A stretch of 64,000 nt of DNA from Mytilisepta virgata. Lineage: Eukaryota; Mollusca; Bivalvia; Mytilida; Mytilidae. Location: contig CM051517.1 in NCBI GenBank assembly GCA_028015205.1, positions 56,171,455 through 56,235,454 of the forward strand, written 5' to 3'. Below, piece by piece: positions 35,276-47,140 of the stretch. The notes beneath the pieces were generated by a model. It saw only the letters and a program-made list of their open reading frames with translations. It ran no database searches and had not been told where the DNA came from. Position 1 is the stretch's first letter; each line of letters starts with the position of its first letter. Made by a program: the position numbers and the translations under genes.

Positions 35276-36300
35276 TTACTAGACCTGCTTTCGCCGTTAG
35301 TGACGCACGTTAAAAGACCAAAGAGACCTAAAGGGTAAAGCCTAAACAATATAAGGACAGAGTTATGCCGTCAATATGCATTACGGAGATACTCCTTAGT
35401 TTTCACAAAATTTAACATTGTTGTAACTGTAAATTTAAACTATCAATTACGGGCTAGTATCATCTTTGGATATACCCTCGGGGACTTGGGTGTAAACCCA
35501 CAGATATCGACTCAATGGTTATAAATTCTTTGGTACGTGTACTAATTTTGGTGCAAAAGATATGCACATTTCATCTATTTAAGACTCATCAGTTGTGCTA
35601 AAGGCCGAGGATGTTGAAAAACCAAAACAATAATCCAAAACGTCGAAGAGCAAATTGCAAAAGGCCAAAAAGAAGCGGCTATTTTATTTTTATAACCTCA
35701 CAATCATTGAAAAAAATTCATCCCCTCTCCTTGCTGAATTTATAAATTAGCTTTGGTATTCTTACCTTCCTGTCATGGAAAAATGACTTCCCCTCTCTTT
35801 GTTGAAAATTCAAAATATCCATGGTATTTCTATCGTAGAAAGATAACATCCCTCATTTTTGCTAATATTTCAAATCGGTTGTGTTTTTCTAACCTCCCTA
35901 TTATTGAAAAATTACTTCCGCTCTGTTTGCTGAAATTTTAAATTGACTAATATATTTTGACCCCCCCCCCCCCCCTTATCATGGAAATATGAACCCTGAT
36001 TCTTTCTTAAGATTTAACTTCTACATCCCTCCTACTTCAAATATTGACTATGGTCTTCCATAGAAAATCTTCTCATCTATATATAATAAAACTGAAATAC
36101 CCATGGTATTCACACCTCCTTTTCGTGGTATAATGACCCAAACTGTGCTAATTGACTATGGTATTCTGACAACCCCCCCCCCCCATTATGGAAAACTTAC
36201 CCCCATTTTTTGTAATAATATCTTTCACTTTTCCATGATAGGGGTCAAAATCTCTTGGGAGAATTTAACCCCGAAGTCAGAATACCATCTTATATATGGT
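35276..36300. repeat. ~62-bp unit array and C tracts in the 3' flank of copy A
   Basis: About seven diverged units of the CTATGGTATTCTGACC type between 35,700 and 36,260, with C tracts at about 35,964-35,976 and 36,174-36,183. From about 35,977 the sequence matches 47,606 onward, so it belongs to the segmental duplication. Copy B lacks about 680 bp that lie here between 35,290 and 35,976. Confidence 0.7.
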
Positions 36301-36473
36301 ACTACAGGTATGGTCCCATGGAGTCAATGAAATTTAATTTAAAATTTAAAAAAATATACAGATCGACCAAATTTTCAAATTTGATGTAATAAGAAACGCA
36401 CAACCTAAAAATAAGACATACAAATATTCTGTAAATTGGACAGAATTTTATTCTCTTAGTGTGCATTACATGT

Positions 36474-36742
36474 ACGGGGCCTCGGTGGCCGAGTGGTCTA
36501 GGTAGTTCGTCATGACTACTACTGATCACTAGCCTGTCAACGCTGGGGTTGTGAGTTCGAATCTCACCTGTGGCGGGATGTGTTCGACTCCGATCTTAAT
36601 TGACAAGGATTGCCAATTTTCCTATCGAAGGTCGGTGGTTCTCTCTGGGTACTCCGGCTTCCTCCACCAATAAAAACTGGCCGCCGCGAAATGGTCAAAA
36701 TGTGCTGAAAACGGCGTAAAACACCAACTAATACAAACAAAC
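36474..36742 (+). mobile_element. 269-bp tRNA-derived SINE with target duplication and known empty site
   Basis: The head carries a pol III A box (TGGCCGAGTGG, 36,486-36,496) and B box (GAGTTCGAATC, 36,553-36,563), as in Ser/Leu-type tRNAs. The body has CTCCGGCTTCCTCCACCA and GGCGTAAAACACCAA segments that look like a conserved SINE core. It ends AATACAAACAAAC. ATTACATGT (36,465-36,473) and ATTACTTGT (36,743-36,751) flank it. The paralogous site in copy B (about 48,110-48,130) has no insertion. It is not a functional tRNA gene: the head has no clean cloverleaf ending. Confidence 0.88.
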
Positions 36743-36792
36743 ATTACTTGTAATTCAAATATAAAATACTTCAAAATGACAGGAATAATCTG

Positions 36793-36798
36793 TTTATT
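36793..36798 (-). terminator. Poly(A) signal for copy A
   Basis: AATAAA on the minus strand, 187 bases past the stop codon of the copy A gene. Conserved at the same place in copy B. Confidence 0.6.
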
Positions 36799-36984
36799 AA
36801 CACATTAAATCACAAAATGTATAAATTAATAAAACTTATAGTTCATTGGCTTTTTTTTGTACTACAACAAAATAATTATAAAAATACTATTAATCTAATG
36901 AAATATGTTCAGAGATGATTTCTTTGCATAAATCAATCACTAGCTACAATATTATAAAAGTTTTATAATGTTTTTAAATATATA

Positions 36985-38930
36985 TTAAAAGTGATCTATG
37001 ACTGAAAGTAGCCGAGAAATGCAACATTCACGAGGGGGGTCGCAATTTGTCATTATATCAACAGCTGTAATGTAGGCTTGTTTGGCTTCTTCATTTCTAT
37101 GTAAAAGTTTTAGCGCAAAACCTAGATAATCGAATGATATAGCAGTTGCATGATTGTCGCAGTTCAACATGAATTCCATTTTTCTGAGAGTTCTTTGTAA
37201 GTTGTGTACAGCTTTCCAACATTTTGCAATATTACTGTTCTTATATTGACAAAGAAAAGTAAGAATTATGCCAAATACAAGCGGTGGAATTTCTATCTCA
37301 TGATCACATTTTGTTTCTAATTCTTGAGGTAACAACATGGATTCAGGTAAAATGTCTAAACACTTTACACTGTAGTGTCTCAGAAATGATAATGGAGTAA
37401 TCTGTTTCGGTACCAAAGCTTGAATATGTTTTGAATGTTCAGATAACCAGAATATTTTGTCAGATGTAAACTTTGACATAACGGAAAACAAAACCTCCAA
37501 TGATTTGTTATAATTCTTCATTCTGTAGAAAAGTGATGCCAGTAATAACCATCCTGACACTGCATCATGATGTACACATTGTAAAATGTATGACAAGGCT
37601 TCCTTGTATTGTCTGTAAGCTTTTTTATTCTTGGCTTTGATTTCTAATGACAACTGATTGGATGTTTTCTGACAAAGTAGAGATATAAGTATAAAAATAT
37701 TGTCACGTGACATAGATACGAAGGGTCGATGATACAAGTATATGTAGGTCAAGCGATTTAAACTATCTCTTTTTTCTGAAATGTTTTCAAATAAATCATA
37801 ATATAGTAAGCCATATTTTCCAAATAAATATGAAACTCTATCAACAACATGACAATTATTTAATTTTGAAGCTGTAGTAAAATCTGACAACCTTTCCGAT
37901 GACAATATACAAATCCATCCGACGTTATATAAATTCTTCAAGGTTCGCAATAGCATTTTTCGCTGAATATAATTAAATCGGTTTTCAAATAAATTATTTT
38001 CCGGGATAAAATAATGTAAACATATTCCGTACTCTACATTATAAATCAATCTCTTGAAACACGACATAAAACAAGAGATAAGATTACACGGTGTCCACTT
38101 AGAAATATCGGACCCTTCTGATTCCCAGAACAACACAGTCTTGAGAAAATAAGAACATAATAAATCTTTGACTTCTGCCGTCTTCTCTATTATGTCCTTT
38201 AATAGTATTTTTAATAAGCCGTATACAAAGAGTTGTGTATGTGTAAAGGAAAATATCAATTGTTTCTCAGCCATTGAAAATGAAATTCGCCATTCCAGTT
38301 CTTCATTTGTTGAGCCCTTTGCTCCTATTGGTACAAAAAGAACTCCGTATTTTATTATATCTTGAATCAGGTCTGTTGTCGGCCACGAATTACGCGATCT
38401 CATTACCCACTGTTCAGCATCTTTTATCCATGATGTACTATGCAAGCCAACAGCAATGTCAATATCGACAAAATCATCTGATTTTGAACAACAAGGTCCA
38501 TGAAGTTCAAATTCTGGGAGTTCTTCCATTACGGCTTCCTTGAAAAGTTTATTAGAAATATACCAAGAGCTCCCGTTATTTTCACACCATTCATGTTTAA
38601 TATCCTCATCAAAATTAATTGGTATTAATTTAGTAAAGCCAGTTTTTGTATTCTGAGTATCCATGACTATTGCTTGTGTATCATCTGGTACATCTGACAT
38701 TTCTTGATAAACTGGATAGTCCCTTAAAATAAGCATCAAATCGAAATCACTACCTGAGAAGTCCAGTCCCTCACCTCTACTTCCACTAATCAATGAGTAA
38801 ACTTCGGGATCAACAATTACATGGTCTCTAGCTGATGATATTTCCCGTCTGTTTCTTACAGTTTCTTCTGTACCGATTACTTTACACATATAATTATATA
38901 AAGCCAAGGATTCTGATTGGGAAGACATTT
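36985..38930 (-). CDS. cGAS-like/Mab-21-like nucleotidyltransferase with TPR-like C-terminus, copy A
   Basis: The main exon encodes 647 residues from the Met codon at 38,928-38,926 (MSSQSESLALYN). The N-terminal half is a Mab-21/cGAS-type nucleotidyltransferase: GS at residues 49-50, then SDFD with acidic residues at 61 and 63, and a candidate third acid in FVDIDIAV (155-157). The Mab-21 helix EWRISFSMAEKQL is at 212-224. The family senses nucleic acid or other ligands in the cytosol and makes cyclic dinucleotides for STING; ligand and activity are unknown here. Residues about 440-490 and 600-640 resemble TPR helices (WLLLASLFYRMKNYNKSL; YLGFALKLLHRNEEAKQAY). A pyrimidine tract plus AG at 38,931 marks an acceptor, and a short upstream exon is predicted at 39,367-39,400. 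Frame intact, single stop at 36,985. Not certain to be catalytic; could be a Mab-21-like relative without enzyme activity. Confidence 0.88.
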
Positions 38931-38955
38931 CTATAAAAAAAATATAATATACCAT

Positions 38956-39366
38956 ATAACAGTGGTATTAGTTAATAGTTATTAAACATTCATTCTCTTA
39001 GGCAAGGTATTACGCATTACAAACAGTGTCTGAGTGTTAATAGTTTTATAAAATGTATATTATGTTACATTAATAGTGAATTTATACAGTTTAATGCGTT
39101 TTTATATCTATAAAGTGATGCTTCACAGTTCAATTGGTAGCTATATGTGCCGCTGACACAGTACCACTACGCTTTCCGTACTAAATTAATACTATTTTGA
39201 TTTTAAACTGCCATTTCAGTCTTGTTTATTCTTGATTCTGTTGATTTTCAGTTTCTGACAAATCAGGATAACAAGACCAAAAGATGATAGTTTGCCTTGC
39301 AGTCAATGTCAATCAAGACTCTTTTAAGCAAACAATAAAAATTATGTTAATGTTTTTAAAATTTAC
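38956..39366. other. Intron / 5' region of copy A shared with copy B
   Basis: Between the two predicted exons. 38,985-39,235 is recognisable at 50,390-50,637, and 39,250-39,350 is recognisable at 53,046-53,150. It shows no coding potential of its own. Confidence 0.55.
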
Positions 39367-39400
39367 CTGTGTTGAACTGATTGATGTTAACTTTAACCAT
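39367..39400 (-). CDS. Predicted first coding exon of copy A
   Basis: On the minus strand, ATG at 39,400-39,398 opens 11 codons plus one base and then meets CAG/GTAAAT at 39,367/39,366, a good donor. Joined to the acceptor at 38,931/38,930, the split codon reads GAA, followed directly by the ATG of the main exon, so the frame is kept. The intron would be 436 bp. The main-exon Met could still be the real start, since copy B lacks this exon. Confidence 0.45.
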
Positions 39401-39529
39401 CTTGATTGACTGCAAAAAGAAATAGAAATCTGGACTGTCTGAATCGACAATGATCCCTGTACCTCCGCAATAAGTTGGGACACTGACCCAATTGTAGAAA
39501 TCTAAAACATTATGCCCACTTAAAGATGA

Positions 39530-41640
39530 TATGCAATTATCCTATGAAAAAATTAGATTAATAGCTCCAATTAAAACAAAAAAAGTTCATTTCGCAAACA
39601 TAAATTGACAATTTTTAAAATCTGACCCCTGTGGTCCCCAATTTTAGATAATTAAAATTCTAAAACATTATTGCACACCTACATATTGTGCATGACACTA
39701 CTGTATTGATATGAAATGCATAAATTGAAAAATCATAAAGGAGTTTATGTCACAAGCTGAAATTGACAATATTCGAAACTTGACCCCTGTGGGCCTCAAT
39801 TTTAGAAAATTAAAATTATAAAACCTTGTTGCGCATCTACTTAATGTGCATGACAATACTATATAGTAAAAAGAAGCATATATTGGAAAATGAAAAACAA
39901 GTTTATGTCACAAACTTAAATTGTAAATTTTTGAAATTCGACCCAATTTTAGATATTAAAATTATAAAACATTATTGCACATTTAAATATTGTGCATTAT
40001 ACTAATGAATAGAAATAAAATGCATAAATTGAAAAAATAAAAGTTTTTGCATGATAATATTGAATTAAAAATGTTTGAAATTCGACCCCTTTGGACCACA
40101 ATTTAAGAAAATTAAAATTCTAAAACCTTATTGCGCATCTATAGATGGCACCTGACAACAACTGTATAAAAATAAAATGCATAAAACGCAAAATGAAAGA
40201 GGAGTTTACGTCACAAGCTTAAATTGACAATTTTTTCAAAATTCGACCCCTGTGGGTCCCAATTTTAAACAATAAAAATTCTAAAACCTTATTGCGCATC
40301 TGCATATGTTGCACGACAATATTGTATAAAAATAAAATGCATAAATTGTAAAATTAAAGAGGAATTTAGGTCACAAGCTTAAGTTGACAGTTTTTCGAAA
40401 TTCGACCCCTGTGGGCCCCAATTTTAGAAAATCACAATTCTAAAACCTTATTGCGCATCTGCATATGGTGCATGACAATACTGTATAGAAATAAAATGCA
40501 TAAATTAAAAAATGAAAGACGAGTTTAGGTCTCAAACTTGAATTCCAACTTTTCGAAGTTCGATCACTGTCGGCCCCTTGTTTAGAAAATCAAAATTCTA
40601 AAACCTTATTGCGTATGAAACCATTCTATATAGAAATTAAATTCCTAAACCCAAAAGTGAAGGAGGAGTTGATGTCACAAGAAAGTGCGACGGACAGACG
40701 GATAGACGGACCCATGGACGGAGACAATCGCTATATCCCCGACCTTCCTTCAAAAGTTTGAGGCTAATGAGGAGTTTAGGTCACAAGCTTAAATTTCCAA
40801 TTTTCGAAATTCGACCCCTGTGGGTCCCAATTTTTGAAAATCAAAATTCTAAAACTTTATTCAATATTGCGCATCTGCATACAGTATGTGACAATGCTGT
40901 TTAGAAATTAAATGCATGAAATTAAAAATGAATGGGGAGTTTAGGTCACAAGCTTAAATTTCCAATTTTCGAAATTCGACCCCTGTGGGCCCCAATGTTT
41001 GAAAATCAAAATTCTAAAACCTTATTGCACATTTACATACAGTATGTGACAATACTGTTTAGAAACTAAATGCATGAAGTTAAAAATGAATGAGGAGCTC
41101 AGGTCACAAGCTTAAATTTCCAATTTTCGAAATTCCACCCCTGTGTCCGCAATTTTTGAAAATCAAAATTCTAAACGCATCTAATTACAGTTTGTGACAA
41201 TACTGTAAAGAAATTAATTGCATCAAGTTAAAAATGAACGAGGAGTTCAAGAGACAAGGTTATCTAACGGACGGACAGACGGACTCCAATTTTTAAAAAT
41301 CTAAATTGGTATATAATATTGTTCTTTATTATCTGTAGATGTGCAGAAAGGTTTTTAATTTTTAAAAATCGATTAAGGGTTCCAATTTCGGGACCGAAAA
41401 TGGTGAATTGCTAAATTTGCCTTGTCTCTGGAAATACTCATTTATTTTTTGTGTCAGTGGTTTTATTCGTTTATAATATTGTTCTTCGCTATGTGCAGAT
41501 GTGCAATAAGGCTTTCAATTTTGAAATTTGATTCAGGCTTCCAATTTTCAGACTGAAATTGTGAAATTGCTAATTTATCACTGTTAATTGTTTTTGACTT
41601 GTGCAGTGCGGGGATGGACATCGTTTATGATGGCACCAAT
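39530..41640. repeat. Satellite-like array of ~150-170-bp units with GGACGGAC tails
   Basis: About ten units start near 39,590, 39,759, 39,917, 40,066, 40,217, 40,382, 40,540, 40,790, 40,958 and 41,114. Boxes in order: AAATTGACAATTTTCGAAAT, TCGACCCCTGTGGGCCCCAA, AAAATTCTAAAACCTTATTG, CGCATCTGCATA, CATGACAATACTGTATAGAA, AGGAGTTTAGGTCACAAGCT. A tail with GACGGACAGACGG breaks the array at 40,690 and closes it at 41,275. From 41,292 to about 41,640 two units lie in the opposite orientation with a variant sequence. Confidence 0.85.
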
Positions 41641-42775
41641 TTCTAGTTTCTGTTTTTATTTGGTTCGTTAAACATACCTTAAAAAATCTTATATGTATTC
41701 GAAGCGTTTAAAAGTTACGCTAGTGCATGAATTGGAACCTCGGGTAGAAAATGTTTTAATGCAATCATTAGACATTAATGATTGTCTACCTTTCGTTCAT
41801 TGCAATGATAAACCTAAGGAAAATTCGTGGAACCCCACACCCCAACCCCTGGCGGTTTGCTTGACCTTTTTTTGACAGTTTTAGTTATTTGATGGAAAAA
41901 ACGCAAGGTACATATATGGCATTTATATAAAAAGTAAATCAAAGGAGTGCATACATAAACACATCATATATCTAGTCCTCAATTTTTAAAATGAAATTTG
42001 GAATACCAAAACCCGTACTCGAACTGCTTTCTAAAAGAACATGTGTTTGATTAAAAAAAACTTCTTAAATCGTAAGTAATGAAATATCGTATCTATTTAC
42101 TATTTTGCAGATTTGTAATCAGCAGTAAACTAATTAAAGTAGGGGATTTTCTACAAATTGTCCATAGGATTTACATTGGAATGAAAAGGGGGTACACAAT
42201 CCTTAAAACTCGACAACAATTTACAAAAGTTAACGTCGTCACTTACAATGATTGGCAGTTCTTCAGTGGATATTACAACCTTTGATAGTTCTATTCTTGA
42301 TAGAGGTTTGTAGTCGGGGGGAGGGAGAGTTTGAAATTGAATTCAAAACATCAACAGTTAAGTTAGTGACGTGATCAGTACATATACTACCGATGTACAT
42401 ATACAGTGACATTTTCAGTGAAAACGGACGATAAAGAAGGTTATATATATAATTGTTTAAAAGAAATGGAATGTAGGTTAATTAACTTTTTTCGACATAA
42501 ACATACTTTTGACTTTTGTAATCAAATCTGCGAAGAAAAAGGTCAACAGTTCTTCAAATTAGGAGAGAACTCGAATACTTGCTGACGTCAATCGTTCATG
42601 TGAATCCCAGTTAACTGAGATTTCCGGCAACGCGTCACCGGTCAAGAAAACGGATTTTTGCGGTACTATTAGATTGACGTCTACGAGTATATAAATACAA
42701 TACTCTTCTATAAACATTCAAATGCAACCGTTAAAAAATGTTAATTTCATTTATCTCCCAACTTATGAGCAGAAA
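41641..42775. other. Spacer, no gene recognised
   Basis: AT-rich. Two short frames (41,693-41,875 and 42,079-42,285, plus strand) show no motif or exon signals. Confidence 0.35.
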
Positions 42776-42784
42776 TCATATTTT

Positions 42785-42915
42785 AGGACTAACGGGCTTT
42801 CGGACTCTCGGACCTTCGGACTAACGGGCCTTCGGACTTTCGGACTATCGAGCTTTCGGACGTACGGACCTTCGGACTATCGGGCCTTCGGACTATTGGG
42901 ACTACGGAATACTGG
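42785..42915. repeat. ~12-14-bp minisatellite (TTCGGACTATCGGG)
   Basis: About ten diverged units of the form CTTTCGGACT-A/T-CGGGC in a row. It is GC-rich against an AT-rich surround. The 68-codon frame across it is a by-product. Confidence 0.9.
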
Positions 42916-42939
42916 GCGGACACTATAATTCCCAGGTCA

Positions 42940-43190
42940 ATTCTGAAACCTTATTGCATCTACATACAGTGCGTGATATTATTGTAATGAAATTAGATGC
43001 ATAAAATGAAAGAGGAGTTTAGGTCACCAGCTTAAATTCCAAATTTTCTAAATTCGACCACCTGTGGGCCCTGATTTTTGAATATCACACAGACGGACGG
43101 ACGGGCAGACAGAATGGGACGATAACAATATCCCTGAACTACTTCTGAGTGCGGGGATAATTATATATATATATATATATATATATGCAA
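42940..43190. repeat. Single satellite unit, GGACGGACGG tail and (TA)n
   Basis: One diverged unit of the 39.5-kb satellite, then ACGGACGGACGGGCAGACAG, then GATAACAATATCC and GTGCGGGGATAATTA, then a TA run (43,160-43,187). The GTGCGGGGATAATTA end recurs at 54,900, 56,480 and 58,785, so it is probably an element terminus. Confidence 0.75.
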
Positions 43191-44022
43191 GACAATACTT
43201 TAATACAACTGGCTTGTATCGATATTCGCAATTCGATTCGATATACATGTTTTATTCATTTTATTTCATATAACTAGATGTTAAGACAATAAAAACATTG
43301 AAATATATTTAATATTCTATTTCCATACACATAGAACAAATTATATTCATGGTCTGTTATTGGACAAAATATACTTTACTTACCTTGGCTGTGATCGGAC
43401 ATTATCATTAAACCGAAAGTGGAACAAGGAAATTTCCCATGTTATGGGACGCCATAGCTGTTTCTTGTATGATCAAACTTATTTGTGATATTCTACATGT
43501 AACATGTGTCGGTTACATCTTTCACTGTCTAGAGTGCGTTACATGTACATGTAGTCATTATTTCAGTTTGTTTTATAAATATATATTAACTGCGCTATAA
43601 GACTGTACATTAATTTATTTGTATATTGTATAAACAGTACATTATTTTCTATGGAAGCCTATAAAGGACATATTTAAAATTTATTTTGAAAGGAGCAATT
43701 TTTTGTAACGAAACAGTTGGATATTTTAAATGTCAAAATTTTCATTTTAATAATATTTCTACATTTTACATTTTGATTTTCATAAAATTGAAATTTCGAG
43801 TTGTAGAATCTCAACATTTTGACGTCTGAAAAAATGAAAATTTTGGATTCTATATAAACTAGAAAATTTCTGGATTTTCTAATTTTCTTACTTGTATCGG
43901 TGTGAGCAATGCAATGAACTAACATATCAAATTTGTACTGTGTGTATACATGTTTAGTGTACATATAGATTCTATTTCAGTTTCGAGGAATTACAAGATT
44001 TCTACACTCGAGAGAGTTAAAA
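43191..44022. other. Spacer related to the later tandem units
   Basis: Segments such as CGATATTCG(C/A)ATTCGATTCGATATACATGTTTTAT (43,210-43,250) and TATAACTAGATGTTAAGACAAT match the start of the 54.8-60.0-kb units; 43,785-43,900 matches a later part of them. This is a diverged single relative. No gene. Confidence 0.55.
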
Positions 44023-44304
44023 TTAAGATTTTAACATGCGAGCCTTGTAATTCACGAGAAATTGAAGTAGAATTTGTTTCTCCCAATACGCTTGTACCAA
44101 AGAATCTAGGTCATCCCTAATTGTACCCCGACATTTGTTTTTGTTATCGTTTACGCTCGACCGGATATCGCTTGACGATTTGTTTAGTGCGAGGTCGCGA
44201 CCTTTAGGACGGCCAATAAAATTCCGTTTCCGCACGAGACTTTTTAATTGCTCTAAATTATTTTTATTCAATGGGCTGAACGGTATGAAAATACGCACAC
44301 CCAT
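44023..44304 (-). CDS. Hypothetical 93-codon frame
   Basis: A frame on the minus strand with balanced composition (RDDLDSLVQAYWEKQILLQF near its end), higher GC than its surround and no recognisable motif. It borders the reversed satellite block at 44,330. It may be a non-coding part of that element. Low certainty. Confidence 0.2.
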   Translation of the reverse strand: MGVRIFIPFSPLNKNNLEQLKSLVRKRNFIGRPKGRDLALNKSSSDIRSSVNDNKNKCRGTIRDDLDSLVQAYWEKQILLQFLVNYKARMLKS

Positions 44305-44329
44305 GGGAGAAATATTTATCTCCGCACTT

Positions 44330-45010
44330 CCAATGAAGTTTTGGGATATTTGTTATCAGTCCGTCTTGTCTGTCCGTCTGTCCATCTGTCCGTCCGTTAG
44401 ATAACCTTGTCTCCAGAACTCCTCGTTCATTTTTTGTTTCAGCAAATTTATATTTTTTAGTATTGTGTTTTACTATGTGTTGATATGCAATAAGGTTTGG
44501 AATTTTGAAATTCGCTTAAGGGGTTCAATTTTCGCACCGAAATTGGTCAAATTGCAAATTTGGCCTTGTCTCTGGGGTGCTCATTCATTTTTCGTTTCAG
44601 CAAATTTATTTCTCTATGCTAATTTAGCCTTGTCTCTGAAAGTTCTCATGAATTTTTTTTTTGTTTTTGTTTCAGTGGTTTTGATTTTTTATGATATTGT
44701 TATTCCCTATTTATAGATATAAATTAAGGTTTTGAATTTTGAAATTCGTTTAAGGTGTCCAATTTTCAGACCGAAAATGGTCAAATAGCTTATTTTGCCT
44801 TGCATCTGAAAATACTGATTCATTTGTTTTGTTTCAGTGGTTTTGTTTGTTTATAATATTGTTCCATATTACCTGTAGATGTGCGAAAAGGTTTTGAGTT
44901 TTGAACATCGATAAGGGTTCCAATTTTGGGACCGAAAATGTTGAAATTTCTAATTTCAAAAATTCAGGCCCACAGGGGTCTAATTTCGAAAATTAGGAAT
45001 TTACTAGACA
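44330..45010 (-). repeat. Satellite units in reverse orientation (variant family)
   Basis: Begins with CCGTCTTGTCTGTCCGTCTG (the complement of GGACGGAC tails). About four units follow with GCCTTGTCTCTGGAA, TTCGTTTCAG and GACCGAAAATGGTCAAAT boxes, matching 41,292-41,640. The block ends near AAATTCAGGCCCACAGGGGT at 44,960-44,985. Confidence 0.75.
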
Positions 45011-46365
45011 TTGAACCCGCGCGAGCGCGGGAAAATAAGCATTTTTTTGTGGTGGCCATATTGACTTTAAAAAGTTTTTGCGGCCATGGCATTCGTGGAA
45101 CAGTAACTCAATGTGGATGTTGTGGCAGGCTTCCCATAAACTTTCCTGTCAAGTAGGTGGTGTCAACTGATAGTTTCATGTCTATATATGCTGTAGTATT
45201 CCAGAAATGGATGTTAATGCAAAATTTAACCAAAGTCAATGAAGCGTGAAATGTAGGTCAACGTGACCTAATTGTCATATGGTTGTTCGTTACAACCGAA
45301 GATGTATCCACTGATGAAGTAGACTGTATGCCACGTAGAATTACCAAAATGGACCTTAAGGTTCCATCATAGTCAAAATCTATGACGAAAATACAACCAC
45401 TTAAATTGTCAATATGTTTATGTTACAATTAATTCTGAACTGGAACTTGATGAAAAGCTTTCATTAAATACACATTTCATATTGCATTACCTTTTTCATT
45501 CAGAATAAATATGAAAAAGAATATGAATTAACATTTCCTTACTGACGGATGAATTTTTCAAAAGATGCCGTGAGTTAAGTAGAGCATATTTTTGGAAAAT
45601 AATTGTTCCAATTGTTCATTGCCATCATGGGCAGGGCAAACGAGGCTTAATTTCACAAATAAATCCAATAGACGATAAAAGCATTTTTAATGTGTGGCTG
45701 AGTGTGCTGTCCACGTTTATAAAGATGTCCGAGATAAATTTCGTCATTAATGATAAAGCAGACCATTTGTTAAAAATATTTTTATCTAGAGCTTACAGGG
45801 AATTGTACGGTAGAGCTATATTTAGACAGGTCACATGACAAATAATGTAAAAATGGATAATGGTTGGTTTTATCACTTTGTGCAAAGTAAACATCCGAGC
45901 AATCCAAAAAACAACTAAGTTAGGAATTCCTCTGAATTTTGCCTTACTTCTTCATAATCTTCAAAGTTCATAACCTTTACAGTTAGGAGAAATTGCGTTA
46001 TTGTAGAAAAAAACAATCCTGAATACATGAAGCGGAAACATCCCACTCGAAGGAGAATGTTTTTAATTTGTTTTATTCTTCTTCCGTAATTTCAAACAAA
46101 AATACATTTAAAATATGTGCATAATTGTTTATTTAAATCAATGTGTTAAAATGATGCATTCGAGAACCTTCTAAGGGATATGTTGGGAGAATTCATACCG
46201 GAAAAGTCCATGCAAATTCCATTTGCACATAAACAAAACTGCAGTTTAAAATTTATAAATGCAGATTGTCAAATCCGATAATAACCTTTATAATCTGAAC
46301 CTACATCGTTTATTTTGAACCACCCGTTTTGCCGCCTATTCGGCTAATTCGTAAATTTAGTATTA
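45011..46365. other. Non-coding; part of an interspersed repeat
   Basis: CCCGCGCGAGCGCGGG at about 45,019-45,034 is a GC-rich palindrome. GTCAATGAAGCGTGAAATGT and GTCAACGTGACCTAATTGTC segments look like known bivalve repeat sequence (recall). No exon found. Confidence 0.35.
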
Positions 46366-46369
46366 TAGA

Positions 46370-47140
46370 AGCTTGTGACCTAAACTAATTTTTTATTTTT
46401 CATTTTATGCATTTAATTTCTATACAGTATTATCAAAAACTGCATTTAGATGTATAATAAGGTTTTAGAATTTTGATTTTCAAAAATTGGGGCCAAGAGG
46501 GGTCGATTTTCGCAAAAAGGTGAATTTAAACTCCTCTTTCATTTTTGATTTCATGCATTTGATTTATATACAGTATTGTCACATACTGTATGTAGATGCG
46601 CAATAAGGTTTTAGAATTTGATTTTCACAAATTGGGGCCCATAGGTGTCAAATTTCGAAAATTGGGAATTGAAGCTTGTGACCTAAACTCATCCTTCATT
46701 TTTGACTTCATGCATTTAATTTCTATACAGTATTATCACATACTGTATTTAGATGCGCAGTAAGGTTTTAGAATTTTGATTTTTAAAAATTTGGGCCCAC
46801 CGTTGTCGAATTTCTTAAATTGGCAATTTAAGCTTCTGACCTAAACTCCTCGTTCATTTTTCATTTTATGCATTTGATTTCTATACAGTATTATCAGTGA
46901 CATATACTATATGCAGATGTGCAATAAGTTTTTAAAATTTTGATTTTCAGAACTCGGGACCCGAGGGTGTTGAATTTTGAAAATTGGGAATTTAAGCTTG
47001 TTACCTAAACTCCTCTTTCATTTTTAATTTTATGTATTTAATTTCTTAACGGTATGGTCACACACTGTATGTAGATGTGCAATGAGGTTTTGGAATTGTG
47101 ATTTTAGGGGTCGAATTTAAAAAATTGGGAATTATAAGTG
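46370..47140 (-). repeat. Satellite array in reverse orientation
   Basis: About five units complementary to the 39.5-kb array: GAAGCTTGTGACCTAAACTC, TTCTATACAGTATTGTCACA, GATGCGCAATAAGGTTTTAG, TTGGGGCCCATAGGTGTC boxes in order. It lies between the two nucleotidyltransferase copies. Confidence 0.85.

Noticed and set aside
36474..36575. Possible functional tRNA gene
   Set aside because: The A and B boxes are good, but the sequence continues into a SINE body with target duplications, and no closed cloverleaf was found.
37000..38550. Plus-strand frames opposite the nucleotidyltransferase copy A
   Set aside because: Shadows of the conserved minus-strand gene; not kept in copy B.
39530..41290. 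Regular repeats that might suggest a CRISPR array
   Set aside because: Units are ~160 bp, diverged along their whole length with no unique spacers, in a eukaryotic context with no cas genes.
43674..43964. 96-codon minus-strand frame
   Set aside because: Phe/Lys/Asn-rich translation of AT-rich non-coding DNA; its relatives near 55,800 and 57,380 do not keep the frame.
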